A stretch of 5,403 bases of DNA, taken from Kiloniellaceae bacterium. Lineage in GTDB: Bacteria; Pseudomonadota; Alphaproteobacteria; Kiloniellales; Kiloniellaceae. The stretch spans positions 1-5,403 of the forward strand of contig JAJFGM010000026.1 of assembly GCA_021776145.1 (NCBI GenBank), read 5' to 3'. Positions within the stretch are counted from its first letter, which is position 1. Each line of letters opens with the position of its first letter. The position numbers and the translations under genes are program-made. The notes under the pieces are model-generated. The model was given only the letters and a program-made list of their open reading frames with translations, made no database searches and had not been told where the DNA came from. This document shows, piece by piece, positions 1-5,403 of this stretch.

Positions 1-406
1 GCGCGGCCTTCGGGTTGGTCATTTGAATGGTCAGGCCACGCAAATAGTAAGCGCGCGCGGTCATGCCGCTGGCGCCAAGCGTCCGGGCCTCGACGTCGTG
101 TTTCGAGGCGGCCGCTCGAAAGGCCTTGAAAGCCAGCCACAAAAGATAGAGTCCACCGACAACCTTGATGACCGTCAAGGCTGTTGCGTAGGACGCAAGC
201 AGGGTCGACAGCCCCATCGCGGTCAGCATGGCCCAACAGAACGAACCGCTGGCGACGCCGAGAGCGAGCGACAGGCCGGATGGGCGCCCGGCGCTCATCG
301 AGGTGCCCATGATGGCCAAGACGTTCGGGCCTGGGCTCATAATCGAAATCAGGAAGGCGGTGTAGGCAAGAGCGATGCCTGGCAGGTAAGGCATAATTTC
401 GTCCAT
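1..406 (-). CDS. LysE/RhtB-family amino-acid exporter, C-terminus cut by window edge
   Basis: Inner-membrane exporter of the LysE/RhtB superfamily, whose members export amino acids such as lysine, threonine, homoserine or their analogues. The reverse strand reads for 135 complete codons from an ATG at 406 and then leaves the window; family members are usually about 200-210 residues, so roughly the last third is missing. Visible family marks are the first membrane segment (about residues 8-30) with the diagnostic SPGPN at 24-28, a glycine-rich second segment (about 37-70), and a third segment ending in GGLYLLWLAFKAFR (84-97). The stretch before the edge (about 122-135, with MTNPKAA) matches the region of the family that carries the conserved NPK. 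The start is supported by AAAGGGA six bases upstream; Met5 is a weaker alternative. Codon third positions look less GC-biased than in the operon at 3226-5324. It lies 108 bases downstream of the TetR gene on the same strand and may be cotranscribed with it. The substrate cannot be told from the sequence. Confidence 0.93.
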   Translation of the reverse strand, partial: MDEIMPYLPGIALAYTAFLISIMSPGPNVLAIMGTSMSAGRPSGLSLALGVASGSFCWAMLTAMGLSTLLASYATALTVIKVVGGLYLLWLAFKAFRAAASKHDVEARTLGASGMTARAYYLRGLTIQMTNPKAA

Positions 407-441
407 TGAGGGTCCCTTTGCGTTCCAATTTGCAAGAGACT

Positions 442-452
442 ATCACGGTGAT
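442..452. promoter_or_regulatory. Small palindrome upstream of the exporter gene
   Basis: ATCAC-G-GTGAT is an 11-bp inverted repeat 36-46 bases upstream of the exporter start. Its position would suit an operator for that gene. It is short, no convincing -35/-10 pair could be placed around it, and it could be chance. It does not resemble the AGACAGATCTGTCT palindrome near the TetR gene. Confidence 0.2.
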
Positions 453-514
453 CGGTCTGGATGCTTCGGTAGGCAACGAATTATGAAATGCCGGTCGGAT
501 GCTGCGTGGACCGC

Positions 515-1081
515 TTAGTCCCCCAGCGCCGCTTCGATCAGCGCCTTGGCGGCTTTCTTGGCCTGCTGTGCCGACGGCGCCTGGCGGTTGACCTGGGCGA
601 TGACGATGGCGCCTTCCTTGAGCAGCAGCAGCTGGGCGGCGAGGTCGCCGGGGCGGGCGGCGCCGGCTTGTTCCGCGAGCGCGCGCAGCCAGTCGTAGAG
701 CGCGTTCTTGTGCGCCGTCGCGGCCAAGTGGATCGGGTGTTCGGGGTCGCCGTATTCGGCGGCGGCGTTGATGAACATACAGCCGTGGAAGTCCGGACTG
801 CGGATCCATTCGCCGAGAACGTCGAAGATCGCCAGCATCTGCGCGCGCGGTTCGGCGCTCTTGTGCTCGGCGCCGCGCCGTAGCCAGCGGCGGAAGCGGG
901 TGTCGCGCCGGCGCAAGGCCGCCAGGATCAACTCGTCCTTCGATTTGAAATGCTTGTAGAGGGTCATCTTGGCGACCCCGGCGGTGCTCAGCACACGGTC
1001 GATCCCGGTCGCGTGGTAACCCTCGGCATTGAACAGAGTGAGGGCGGTTTCCACCAGGTGATCGCGTCGGCTGACGGCCAT
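515..1081 (-). CDS. TetR/AcrR-family transcriptional repressor
   Basis: One-component repressor of 188 residues, a usual TetR-family length. The N-terminal DNA-binding domain is clear: helix 1 at about 6-20 (LVETALTLFNAEGYHATGI), the helix-turn-helix at about 28-47 and the signature GVAKMTLYKHFKSKDEL (35-51). The C-terminal ligand and dimer domain carries FHGCMFINAAAEYGDPEHPI (98-117), a pattern I associate with a TetR subgroup next to oxidoreductase or transporter genes. The ligand is unknown. The ATG at 1081 has AAAGGGA seven bases upstream. The gene is divergent from the HPP-remnant/PPOX transcription unit. A perfect palindrome lies in that unit's promoter and a 10/14 copy lies 19-32 bases upstream of its own start, so repression of that promoter together with autoregulation is the simplest inference. 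Confidence 0.95.
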   Translation of the reverse strand: MAVSRRDHLVETALTLFNAEGYHATGIDRVLSTAGVAKMTLYKHFKSKDELILAALRRRDTRFRRWLRRGAEHKSAEPRAQMLAIFDVLGEWIRSPDFHGCMFINAAAEYGDPEHPIHLAATAHKNALYDWLRALAEQAGAARPGDLAAQLLLLKEGAIVIAQVNRQAPSAQQAKKAAKALIEAALGD

Positions 1082-1099
1082 GTTAGGATCCCTTTCAGT

Positions 1100-1113
1100 A
1101 GAACAACCTGTCT
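1100..1113 (-). promoter_or_regulatory. Probable second, degenerate TetR operator before the TetR gene
   Basis: On the minus strand this reads AGACAGGTTGTTCT, matching the perfect palindrome at 1223-1236 in 10 of 14 positions, with the left half-site AGACAG intact and the right half degraded. It lies just upstream of the ribosome binding site of the TetR gene, where a bound repressor would block its transcription. The centres of the two sites are 123 bases apart. The call rests on similarity and position only. Confidence 0.45.
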
Positions 1114-1213
1114 GTCCTTAACATCCCCGCAGATACCGCGGCAAGGCCAATTCACCGCAATGTGGGGGAAACCCTTGTGTGGGATTGCGAGCAAGAAATT
1201 TCATATGATGATC

Positions 1214-1243
1214 TTGACAAATAGACAGATCTGTCTCTCTATT
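1214..1243 (+). promoter_or_regulatory. Sigma-70-type promoter facing the HPP remnant and PPOX gene
   Basis: A consensus -35 box TTGACA (1214-1219) is followed after 18 bases by TCTATT (1238-1243), which matches 4 of 6 positions of the -10 consensus. A 17-base spacing gives the poorer CTCTAT. The spacer is almost filled by the AGACAGATCTGTCT palindrome, a classical arrangement for repression by a TetR-type protein. Transcription would start near 1250 and run through the HPP remnant into the PPOX gene at 1565, leaving a leader of about 315 bases. Confidence 0.65.
1223..1236. promoter_or_regulatory. Perfect 14-bp palindromic operator, probably for the adjacent TetR protein
   Basis: AGACAGATCTGTCT is identical to its own reverse complement and sits between the -35 and -10 boxes of the rightward promoter. 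TetR-family dimers bind such symmetric sites, and the nearest regulator is the divergent TetR gene starting 142 bases away. A weaker copy lies upstream of the TetR gene itself. That the TetR protein binds here is an inference from placement and symmetry. Confidence 0.7.
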
Positions 1244-1306
1244 TCTCTGGCCGACACGCCTTTCGGCGCATGTGGTAGCGAACAGGGTCGAACTTCGGGG
1301 GTGGCG

Positions 1307-1549
1307 ATGCGGACTTTCTTCGACAAGCTGCGGGGCGGCGACAGCCTGCCACCACGCCCGGTCCCGGCGCTGGCCGTCGCCGTTGCTATCGCGATGATGC
1401 AGCTGACCCGGACCGTGCATCCGCCGGCTGGCGCCAACTGAAGCTTCCTGGCGACGCCGCATCTGAGCGACGCCCTGGTCATCGTCGCTGTGGCGCTCTT
1501 GGTGAACAATCTGGCCCCGAGCCGCGGCGAGCTACTGGTGGTAGCCGAA
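1307..1549 (+). pseudogene. Decayed HPP-family integral membrane protein gene
   Basis: Remnant of a small multi-span membrane protein of the HPP family, named after a His-Pro-Pro motif; plant members have been linked to nitrite transport. The ATG at 1307 opens FFDKLRGGDSLPPRP, which looks like the usual family N-terminus. It jumps at once to ALAVAVAIAMMQLTRTVHPPAGAN (residues 21-44), normally found after several membrane segments, so some 70-80 residues appear deleted in frame. A TGA at 1439-1441 follows. In the same frame the last membrane segment continues as SFLATPHLSDALVIVAVALL then VNNLAPSR (1442-1525), typical of the HPP C-terminus. Intact homologues, as I recall them, have about ten more residues after GAN and often a Trp where the TGA stands. 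No product with the full fold can be made; a 44-residue peptide with one hydrophobic segment is the most that could be translated. It is transcribed, if at all, from the promoter at 1214-1243. Confidence 0.8.
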
Positions 1550-1551
1550 AG

Positions 1552-1557
1552 AAGGAG
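1552..1557 (+). promoter_or_regulatory. Strong ribosome binding site fixing the PPOX start
   Basis: AAGGAG lies seven bases before the ATG at 1565. It decides the start, because the same reading frame is open upstream through the HPP remnant to 1442 and includes a GTG at 1490 that would give a 25-residue longer protein made of HPP sequence. Confidence 0.85.
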
Positions 1558-1564
1558 AAGACCC

Positions 1565-2191
<627 letters not shown>

Positions 2192-2197
2192 GAACGG

Positions 2198-3100
2198 TCA
2201 TAGGGCGTCGGTCTCGTTCATCTCGCTCTCCAACCAGGCGAGAAAGGCGCGCACCTGCGGACGGCGCTGCGCGGCCGGGCCGAGCAGCAGATAGTGGCTT
2301 CCGGGCGCCGCTACGCGCAGATCGAAGGGGGCGACCAGCCGGCCCTTCGCCAAATCGTCGGCGACCAGCTTCGAGTGGCCCATGGCCACGCCCTGGCCGG
2401 CGACGGCGGCTTCGAGCGCCATGCTGTAGAGCGTGAAGGCACTGCCTTGCAATGGCGCGTTCGCGTCCACGCCGGCGGCCGCCAGCCAGATGCGCCAGTC
2501 GTCTTTCCAATGCGTGTCGTAAAGCTTTGGCGCCGCCAGCAAGTCTTCGGGCTGGCGCAACGGCCTTTGGCGCAGAAAGGCCGGACTGCAGACCGGCAGC
2601 AGGTCTTCGGAAAAGAGCGCCCGGCTGTCGGGATCGCGCGGCGGTGTCGTCGCGTAGCGAAAGGCGATGTCGATGGCCTCCTCGGCGAAGTCGACCAGCC
2701 GCGCTTCGGCCGAAACCTCGACGGCGATCTCGGGATGCGCGGCGCCGAAGCCGGCCAGCCGTGGCACCAGCCACTTTTCGGCCAGGGCCGGCAGGGCGCT
2801 GACCGCCAGATGCAGCCCGCCCGACCGGCCGGCGCAGCGCTGGCTGGCGGCGTGGATTTCGTCGATCAGCGGCGTTAGGGCCTCGCCATAGGCCTGGCCT
2901 TCTTCGCTCAGGCGCACGCCGCGTGGCCGGCGCTCGAAGAGCCGGCGGCCGAGCCGTCCTTCCAGCGCCTTGATCTTCTGGCTGACGGCACCGGCCGAGA
3001 CGCCGAGTTCTTCGCCGGCGCGCAGGAAGCTGCCGTGACGGGCCGCCGTTTCGAAGGCGAGAATCCAGGACAGGGGCGGAAGCGAATGTCGCATGGTCAT
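2198..3100 (-). CDS. LysR-family transcriptional regulator, GcvA-like
   Basis: LysR-type regulator of 300 residues, the usual family length. The N-terminal winged helix-turn-helix is clear: LPPLSWILAFETAARHGSF (8-26), the recognition region with LGVSAGAVSQKIKALEGRLG (32-51) and LFERRPRGVRLSEEGQAY (54-71). The opening LPPL and the effector domain (about 97-295, with DIAFRYATTPP at 144-154) are typical of the GcvA/AmpR-like branch, which often controls a divergent metabolic operon. It is divergent from the dioxygenase/SHMT-like operon across 125 bases containing a T-N11-A dyad, so that operon is its probable target; the coinducer may be its amino-acid substrate. The ATG at 3100 is the first start; Met3 at 3094 is equally plausible because neither has a clear Shine-Dalgarno sequence. 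The 3' end converges on the PPOX gene. Confidence 0.95.
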   Translation of the reverse strand: MTMRHSLPPLSWILAFETAARHGSFLRAGEELGVSAGAVSQKIKALEGRLGRRLFERRPRGVRLSEEGQAYGEALTPLIDEIHAASQRCAGRSGGLHLAVSALPALAEKWLVPRLAGFGAAHPEIAVEVSAEARLVDFAEEAIDIAFRYATTPPRDPDSRALFSEDLLPVCSPAFLRQRPLRQPEDLLAAPKLYDTHWKDDWRIWLAAAGVDANAPLQGSAFTLYSMALEAAVAGQGVAMGHSKLVADDLAKGRLVAPFDLRVAAPGSHYLLLGPAAQRRPQVRAFLAWLESEMNETDAL

Positions 3101-3143
3101 TGTGCCGTATGGCTTAGAATTTCTCTGTCATGGAGCAGTTTAA

Positions 3144-3165
3144 CTGGTTTGCATCGCGAAACCAG
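3144..3165. promoter_or_regulatory. LysR-type T-N11-A dyad between divergent genes
   Basis: CTGGTTT (3144-3150), eight bases, then AAACCAG (3159-3165) form a perfect inverted repeat with 7-bp arms. It contains the T-N11-A arrangement (T3149, A3161) expected of LysR-family binding sites. It lies 44 bases upstream of the LysR start at 3100 and 60 bases upstream of the dioxygenase start, a usual place for an autoregulating activator. The heptamer AACTGGT overlapping its left arm (3142-3148) recurs at 3217-3223 just before the dioxygenase start. No convincing -35/-10 pair was found for either direction, which would fit activator-dependent promoters. Confidence 0.55.
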
Positions 3166-3225
3166 CGCGATCAGGCTAAGTCGCGCGGGTAAACTCACGT
3201 AGGCGATCCAAGAGGAAACTGGTCA

Positions 3226-4008
3226 ATGCAACTGACGACGGCGCAATTGAGCGATTTCGATCGCGACGGGTTTGTCATCCTGCCCGAGCTCTTTTCGGCC
3301 ACGGAAGTGGCGGCGATCCGCGGCGAACTGCCGGCGCTTTTCGCCGAGACCACCGACGCCAACATCGTCGAGAAGGCGGGCGGCGCCGTGCGCACCGCCA
3401 TGGGTCTGCATCGGCGCAACGTCCTCTTCGCCCGCCTGGTGCGGCATCCGCGGTTGGTCGCGCCGGCGCGGCAGATCGCCGGGCCCGACCTCTACGTCCA
3501 GCAGGTCAAGGTCAACGTCAAGGCGGCCTTCGACGGCGAGGCCTGGCAGTGGCATTACGACTTCGCGACGCATCACCACGACGACGGCGTGCCGGCGCCG
3601 CTGGCGCTCAACCTGCACATCTTCCTCGACGATGTCGTGCCCTACAACGGCCCGCTCTATTTCATACCGGGATCGCACAAGGGCGGCGCCGCGCCGGCTT
3701 GGCACGACACAGCCAGCACCAGCTATCCCCTGTGGGTGGTCGAGCGTGAAACCGTGGCCGATCTGGTCGCGCGCGGCGGTATCACTCCGGCGCTCGGCAA
3801 GGCCGGGACCGTGCTGATCTTCTGCGACACCCTGGTGCACGGCTCGCCCAACAATATGTCGCCCTGGGACCGCGCCATCTTTTCGCTCATCCTCAACCCC
3901 GTCGGCAACGCCCAGACGCGCTTCGCGCGGCCTGAGTTCAAGCACCATACGGACTTCAGCGCCGTCGAAGCGCTGGCCGACGACTGCCTACATTCGGAGA
4001 TCACATGA
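3226..4008 (+). CDS. Fe(II)/2-oxoglutarate dioxygenase, PhyH/EctD-like, probable amino-acid hydroxylase
   Basis: Cytoplasmic non-haem iron oxygenase of 260 residues in the phytanoyl-CoA dioxygenase (PhyH) superfamily, which couples 2-oxoglutarate decarboxylation to substrate hydroxylation. The iron facial triad is readable: H110 and D112 in WQWHYDFATHHHDDGVP (107-123), and distal H205 in LVHGSPNNMSPWDR. R216 is placed to bind the 2-oxoglutarate carboxylate. NGPLYFIPGSHK (141-152) is the usual core strand motif. The WH-x-DF-x-T-x(3)-DDG-x-P pattern resembles ectoine hydroxylase EctD and bacterial free-amino-acid hydroxylases rather than human-type phytanoyl-CoA hydroxylase. It is not EctD itself, since the EctD signature around the triad is only partly kept and no ectoine gene is nearby. 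AGAGGA at 3211-3216 precedes the ATG by nine bases. It overlaps the next gene by four bases, so the two are translationally coupled and probably act on the same compound. The substrate is inferred to be an amino acid or derivative. Confidence 0.92.
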   Translation: MQLTTAQLSDFDRDGFVILPELFSATEVAAIRGELPALFAETTDANIVEKAGGAVRTAMGLHRRNVLFARLVRHPRLVAPARQIAGPDLYVQQVKVNVKAAFDGEAWQWHYDFATHHHDDGVPAPLALNLHIFLDDVVPYNGPLYFIPGSHKGGAAPAWHDTASTSYPLWVVERETVADLVARGGITPALGKAGTVLIFCDTLVHGSPNNMSPWDRAIFSLILNPVGNAQTRFARPEFKHHTDFSAVEALADDCLHSEIT

Positions 4009-5324
4009 ACAGCCCAACACCAGCGGCCACGGTCACCAGCCCGGCGCCGGATTATTTCACCGGCGCCCTCGGCGCCGTCGATCCCGAAGTCGCGGCGGCC
4101 TTGGCCGGCGAACTGGCACGGCAGCAGGACCAGATCGAACTGATCGCCTCGGAGAACATCGTCAGCCGCGCCAGCCTCGAGGCCCTGGGATCGGTCATGG
4201 TCAACAAGACCGTCGAGGGTTACCCCGGCAAGCGCTACTACGGCGGCGTCGAATTCGCCGACCGCGTCGAGAGCCTGGCCATCGAACGCGCCAAGGCGCT
4301 GTTCGGCTGCGGCTTCGCCAACGTTCAGCCGCATTCCGGCAGTCAGGCCAACCAGGCGGTCTATCTGGCGTTGCTGAAGCCCGGCGACACCATTCTCAGC
4401 ATGGCGCTCGGCGCCGGCGGCCATCTCAGCCACGGGGCGCGGCCCAACCTCACCGGCAAGTGGCTGAACCCGGTGCAGTACGGGGTGCGCGACGTTGACG
4501 GCCTGGTCGACATGGAGGCCGTCGAGGCGCTGGCCGTGGAACACCGGCCGCGGCTGATCATCTGCGGCGGATCGGCCTACCCGCGCAGTCTCGACTTTGC
4601 CCATTTCCGCGCCATCGCCGACAGGGTCGGCGCCTATCTTCTGGCCGACATGGCGCACTTCGCCGGCCTCGTCGCCGGCGGCCAGCATGCCAGTCCGATC
4701 CCGCATGCCCACGTGACCACGGCGACGACCTACAAGAACCTGCGCGGGGTGCGCGGCGGGCTTATTCTTTGCGACGACGCCGACCTCGCCAGGAAGTTCG
4801 ATTCGGCGGTTTTTCCCGGCATGCAGGGCAGCTCGATCCTCAACGCCATCGCCGCCAAGGCGGTCTGCCTCGGCGAGGCCCTGCAACCCGAGTTCAAGCT
4901 CTATGCGGCGCGGGTCCTGGTCAACGCCCGGGCCCTGTCGGCGGCGCTGCAGGCGCGTGGTATCACCGTCGTCGCCGGCGGCACCGATACACCGCTGCTG
5001 CTCGCCGACCTCAGGCCCCTGGGGCTGACCGGCGCGCGCGCCTCCGACAGCCTCGAGGCCGCCGGCTTGACCTGCAACAAGAATGGCGTGCCCGGCGACA
5101 CGCAGCCGCCGACCGTGACCTCGGGCCTGCGCTTCGGCGCCTCGGCCGGCACGACGCGCGGCTTCAACGAGGTCGAGTTCAGCCGCATCGGCCAGTTGAT
5201 CGCGGATGTGTTGCACGGTCTGACCGCCACTCCCGACGACAACAGCGCCGCCGAGCAGGCGGTGCGCGCCGAGGTCAGCGCGCTCTGCCGCAGCTTCCCG
5301 ATCTATCCGGGGCTCGGAAAGTAG
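4005..5324 (+). CDS. Serine hydroxymethyltransferase-like PLP enzyme, possibly alpha-methylserine hydroxymethyltransferase or aldolase
   Basis: Fold-type I PLP enzyme of 439 residues, close to SHMT length with about 14 extra N-terminal residues. SHMT motifs run the full length: IELIASENIVS (44-54), EGYPGKRYYGG (71-81), VQPHSGSQAN (107-116), GGHLSHG (138-144), DMAHFAG (215-221), PLP-lysine K244 in TTYKNLRGVRGG, and TSGLRFG (372-378) with the carboxylate-binding Arg. Catalytic Glu71 and His140 are kept. Three changes stand out against housekeeping SHMT: Thr69 replaces the active-site Tyr (E. coli Tyr55) in NKTVEG, Tyr243 replaces the His before the PLP lysine, and GSSILN (275-280) replaces GGPLMH. 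As I recall, Thr at the Tyr55 position is a feature of alpha-methylserine hydroxymethyltransferase, which makes D-alanine and methylene-tetrahydrofolate. Folate-binding motifs look largely kept. The start codon lies inside the dioxygenase stop (ATGA), with GGAGA four bases upstream. A true GlyA is still possible but less likely, given the substitutions and context. Confidence 0.9.
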   Translation: MNSPTPAATVTSPAPDYFTGALGAVDPEVAAALAGELARQQDQIELIASENIVSRASLEALGSVMVNKTVEGYPGKRYYGGVEFADRVESLAIERAKALFGCGFANVQPHSGSQANQAVYLALLKPGDTILSMALGAGGHLSHGARPNLTGKWLNPVQYGVRDVDGLVDMEAVEALAVEHRPRLIICGGSAYPRSLDFAHFRAIADRVGAYLLADMAHFAGLVAGGQHASPIPHAHVTTATTYKNLRGVRGGLILCDDADLARKFDSAVFPGMQGSSILNAIAAKAVCLGEALQPEFKLYAARVLVNARALSAALQARGITVVAGGTDTPLLLADLRPLGLTGARASDSLEAAGLTCNKNGVPGDTQPPTVTSGLRFGASAGTTRGFNEVEFSRIGQLIADVLHGLTATPDDNSAAEQAVRAEVSALCRSFPIYPGLGK

Positions 5325-5335
5325 AAGATAACGAG

Positions 5336-5403
5336 ATGAGCCGCCGCGGCCAATCCGTCGGCGCGCAACGGCCTTTGATGTGGAAGATGAACTACGCCTG
5401 TTG
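5336..5403 (+). CDS. Start of an unidentified gene, cut by the right edge
   Basis: An ATG 11 bases after the SHMT-like stop opens a frame with no stop through the end of the window, 22 complete codons starting MSRRGQSVGAQRPLMWKMNY. The only possible ribosome binding sequences are weak purine stretches (GAAGAT, CGAG). The tight spacing and same strand suggest a third member of the dioxygenase/SHMT-like operon. The fragment is too short to assign to any family. Confidence 0.5.
   Translation, partial: MSRRGQSVGAQRPLMWKMNYAC

Noticed and set aside
23..409. A plus-strand open frame of 128 codons at the left edge
   Set aside because: The reverse strand encodes a clear LysE-family protein with SPGPN and a ribosome binding site; the plus-strand translation is low-complexity and hydrophilic.
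950..1441. A 163-codon plus-strand frame reaching from inside the TetR gene to the TGA at 1439-1441
   Set aside because: Only its last 44 codons, from 1307, resemble a known family (HPP); the rest is antisense TetR and intergenic regulatory sequence.
1490..1564. GTG at 1490 as the PPOX start, giving 233 residues
   Set aside because: The added 25 residues are HPP C-terminal sequence, and AAGGAG at 1552-1557 clearly serves the ATG at 1565.
2294..2878. Plus- and minus-strand frames overlapping the LysR gene (including 2112-2774)
   Set aside because: They are Arg/Gly/Ala-rich shadows of the LysR gene with no recognisable domain or ribosome binding site.
3112..3178. CTTAG/CTAAG short inverted repeat flanking the LysR dyad
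   Set aside because: Arms of only about five bases over such a distance are expected by chance.
3226..4008. Dioxygenase as ectoine hydroxylase EctD
   Set aside because: The EctD signature around the iron ligands is only partly matched, and no ectoine synthesis gene is in view.
3723..5216. A 497-codon open frame on the minus strand opposite the dioxygenase and SHMT-like genes
   Set aside because: It is antisense to two well-recognised enzymes, its translation shows no known motif and is rich in Arg, Gly and Ala, and long antisense frames are common in GC-rich DNA.

Overview
The window is GC-rich, densely packed bacterial DNA with proteobacterial-type gene content (TetR, LysR and LysE families, a PhyH dioxygenase, an SHMT-like enzyme). 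The protein flavour suggests an alphaproteobacterium, but there is no marker gene, so this is an inference. It looks like an ordinary chromosomal accessory region: no RNA gene, insertion sequence, integrase, CRISPR array or phage gene was seen.

Left part (1-1081, minus strand): a LysE/RhtB-type amino-acid exporter is cut by the left edge, preceded by a complete TetR-family repressor. Centre-left (1082-2191, plus strand): a promoter with a perfect 14-bp palindrome between its -35 and -10 boxes faces right, and a weaker copy of the palindrome lies just upstream of the TetR gene. This promoter reads first into the decayed remains of an HPP-family membrane protein (two internal deletions and an in-frame TGA), then into an intact flavin-binding PPOX-fold protein with its own strong ribosome binding site. 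The TetR protein probably controls itself and this transcript. The PPOX gene ends 6 bases from the convergent LysR-type regulator gene.

Right part (2198-5403): a GcvA-like LysR regulator (minus) is divergent from a plus-strand operon. The 125-base gap between them holds a dyad of the LysR T-N11-A form. The operon encodes an Fe(II)/2-oxoglutarate dioxygenase of the PhyH/ectoine-hydroxylase superfamily and, overlapping it by ATGA, a serine-hydroxymethyltransferase-like PLP enzyme. A third gene starts 11 bases later and runs off the right edge.

The SHMT-like enzyme keeps the PLP lysine and most catalytic residues. It replaces the conserved active-site Tyr with Thr, the His before the PLP lysine with Tyr, and the GGPLMH loop with GSSILN. 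It is therefore probably not housekeeping GlyA but a relative acting on another amino acid, for example an alpha-methylserine hydroxymethyltransferase or aldolase. My best hypothesis for the operon is LysR-controlled processing of an unusual amino acid: the dioxygenase hydroxylates it and the PLP enzyme carries out a retro-aldol cleavage or hydroxymethyl transfer.
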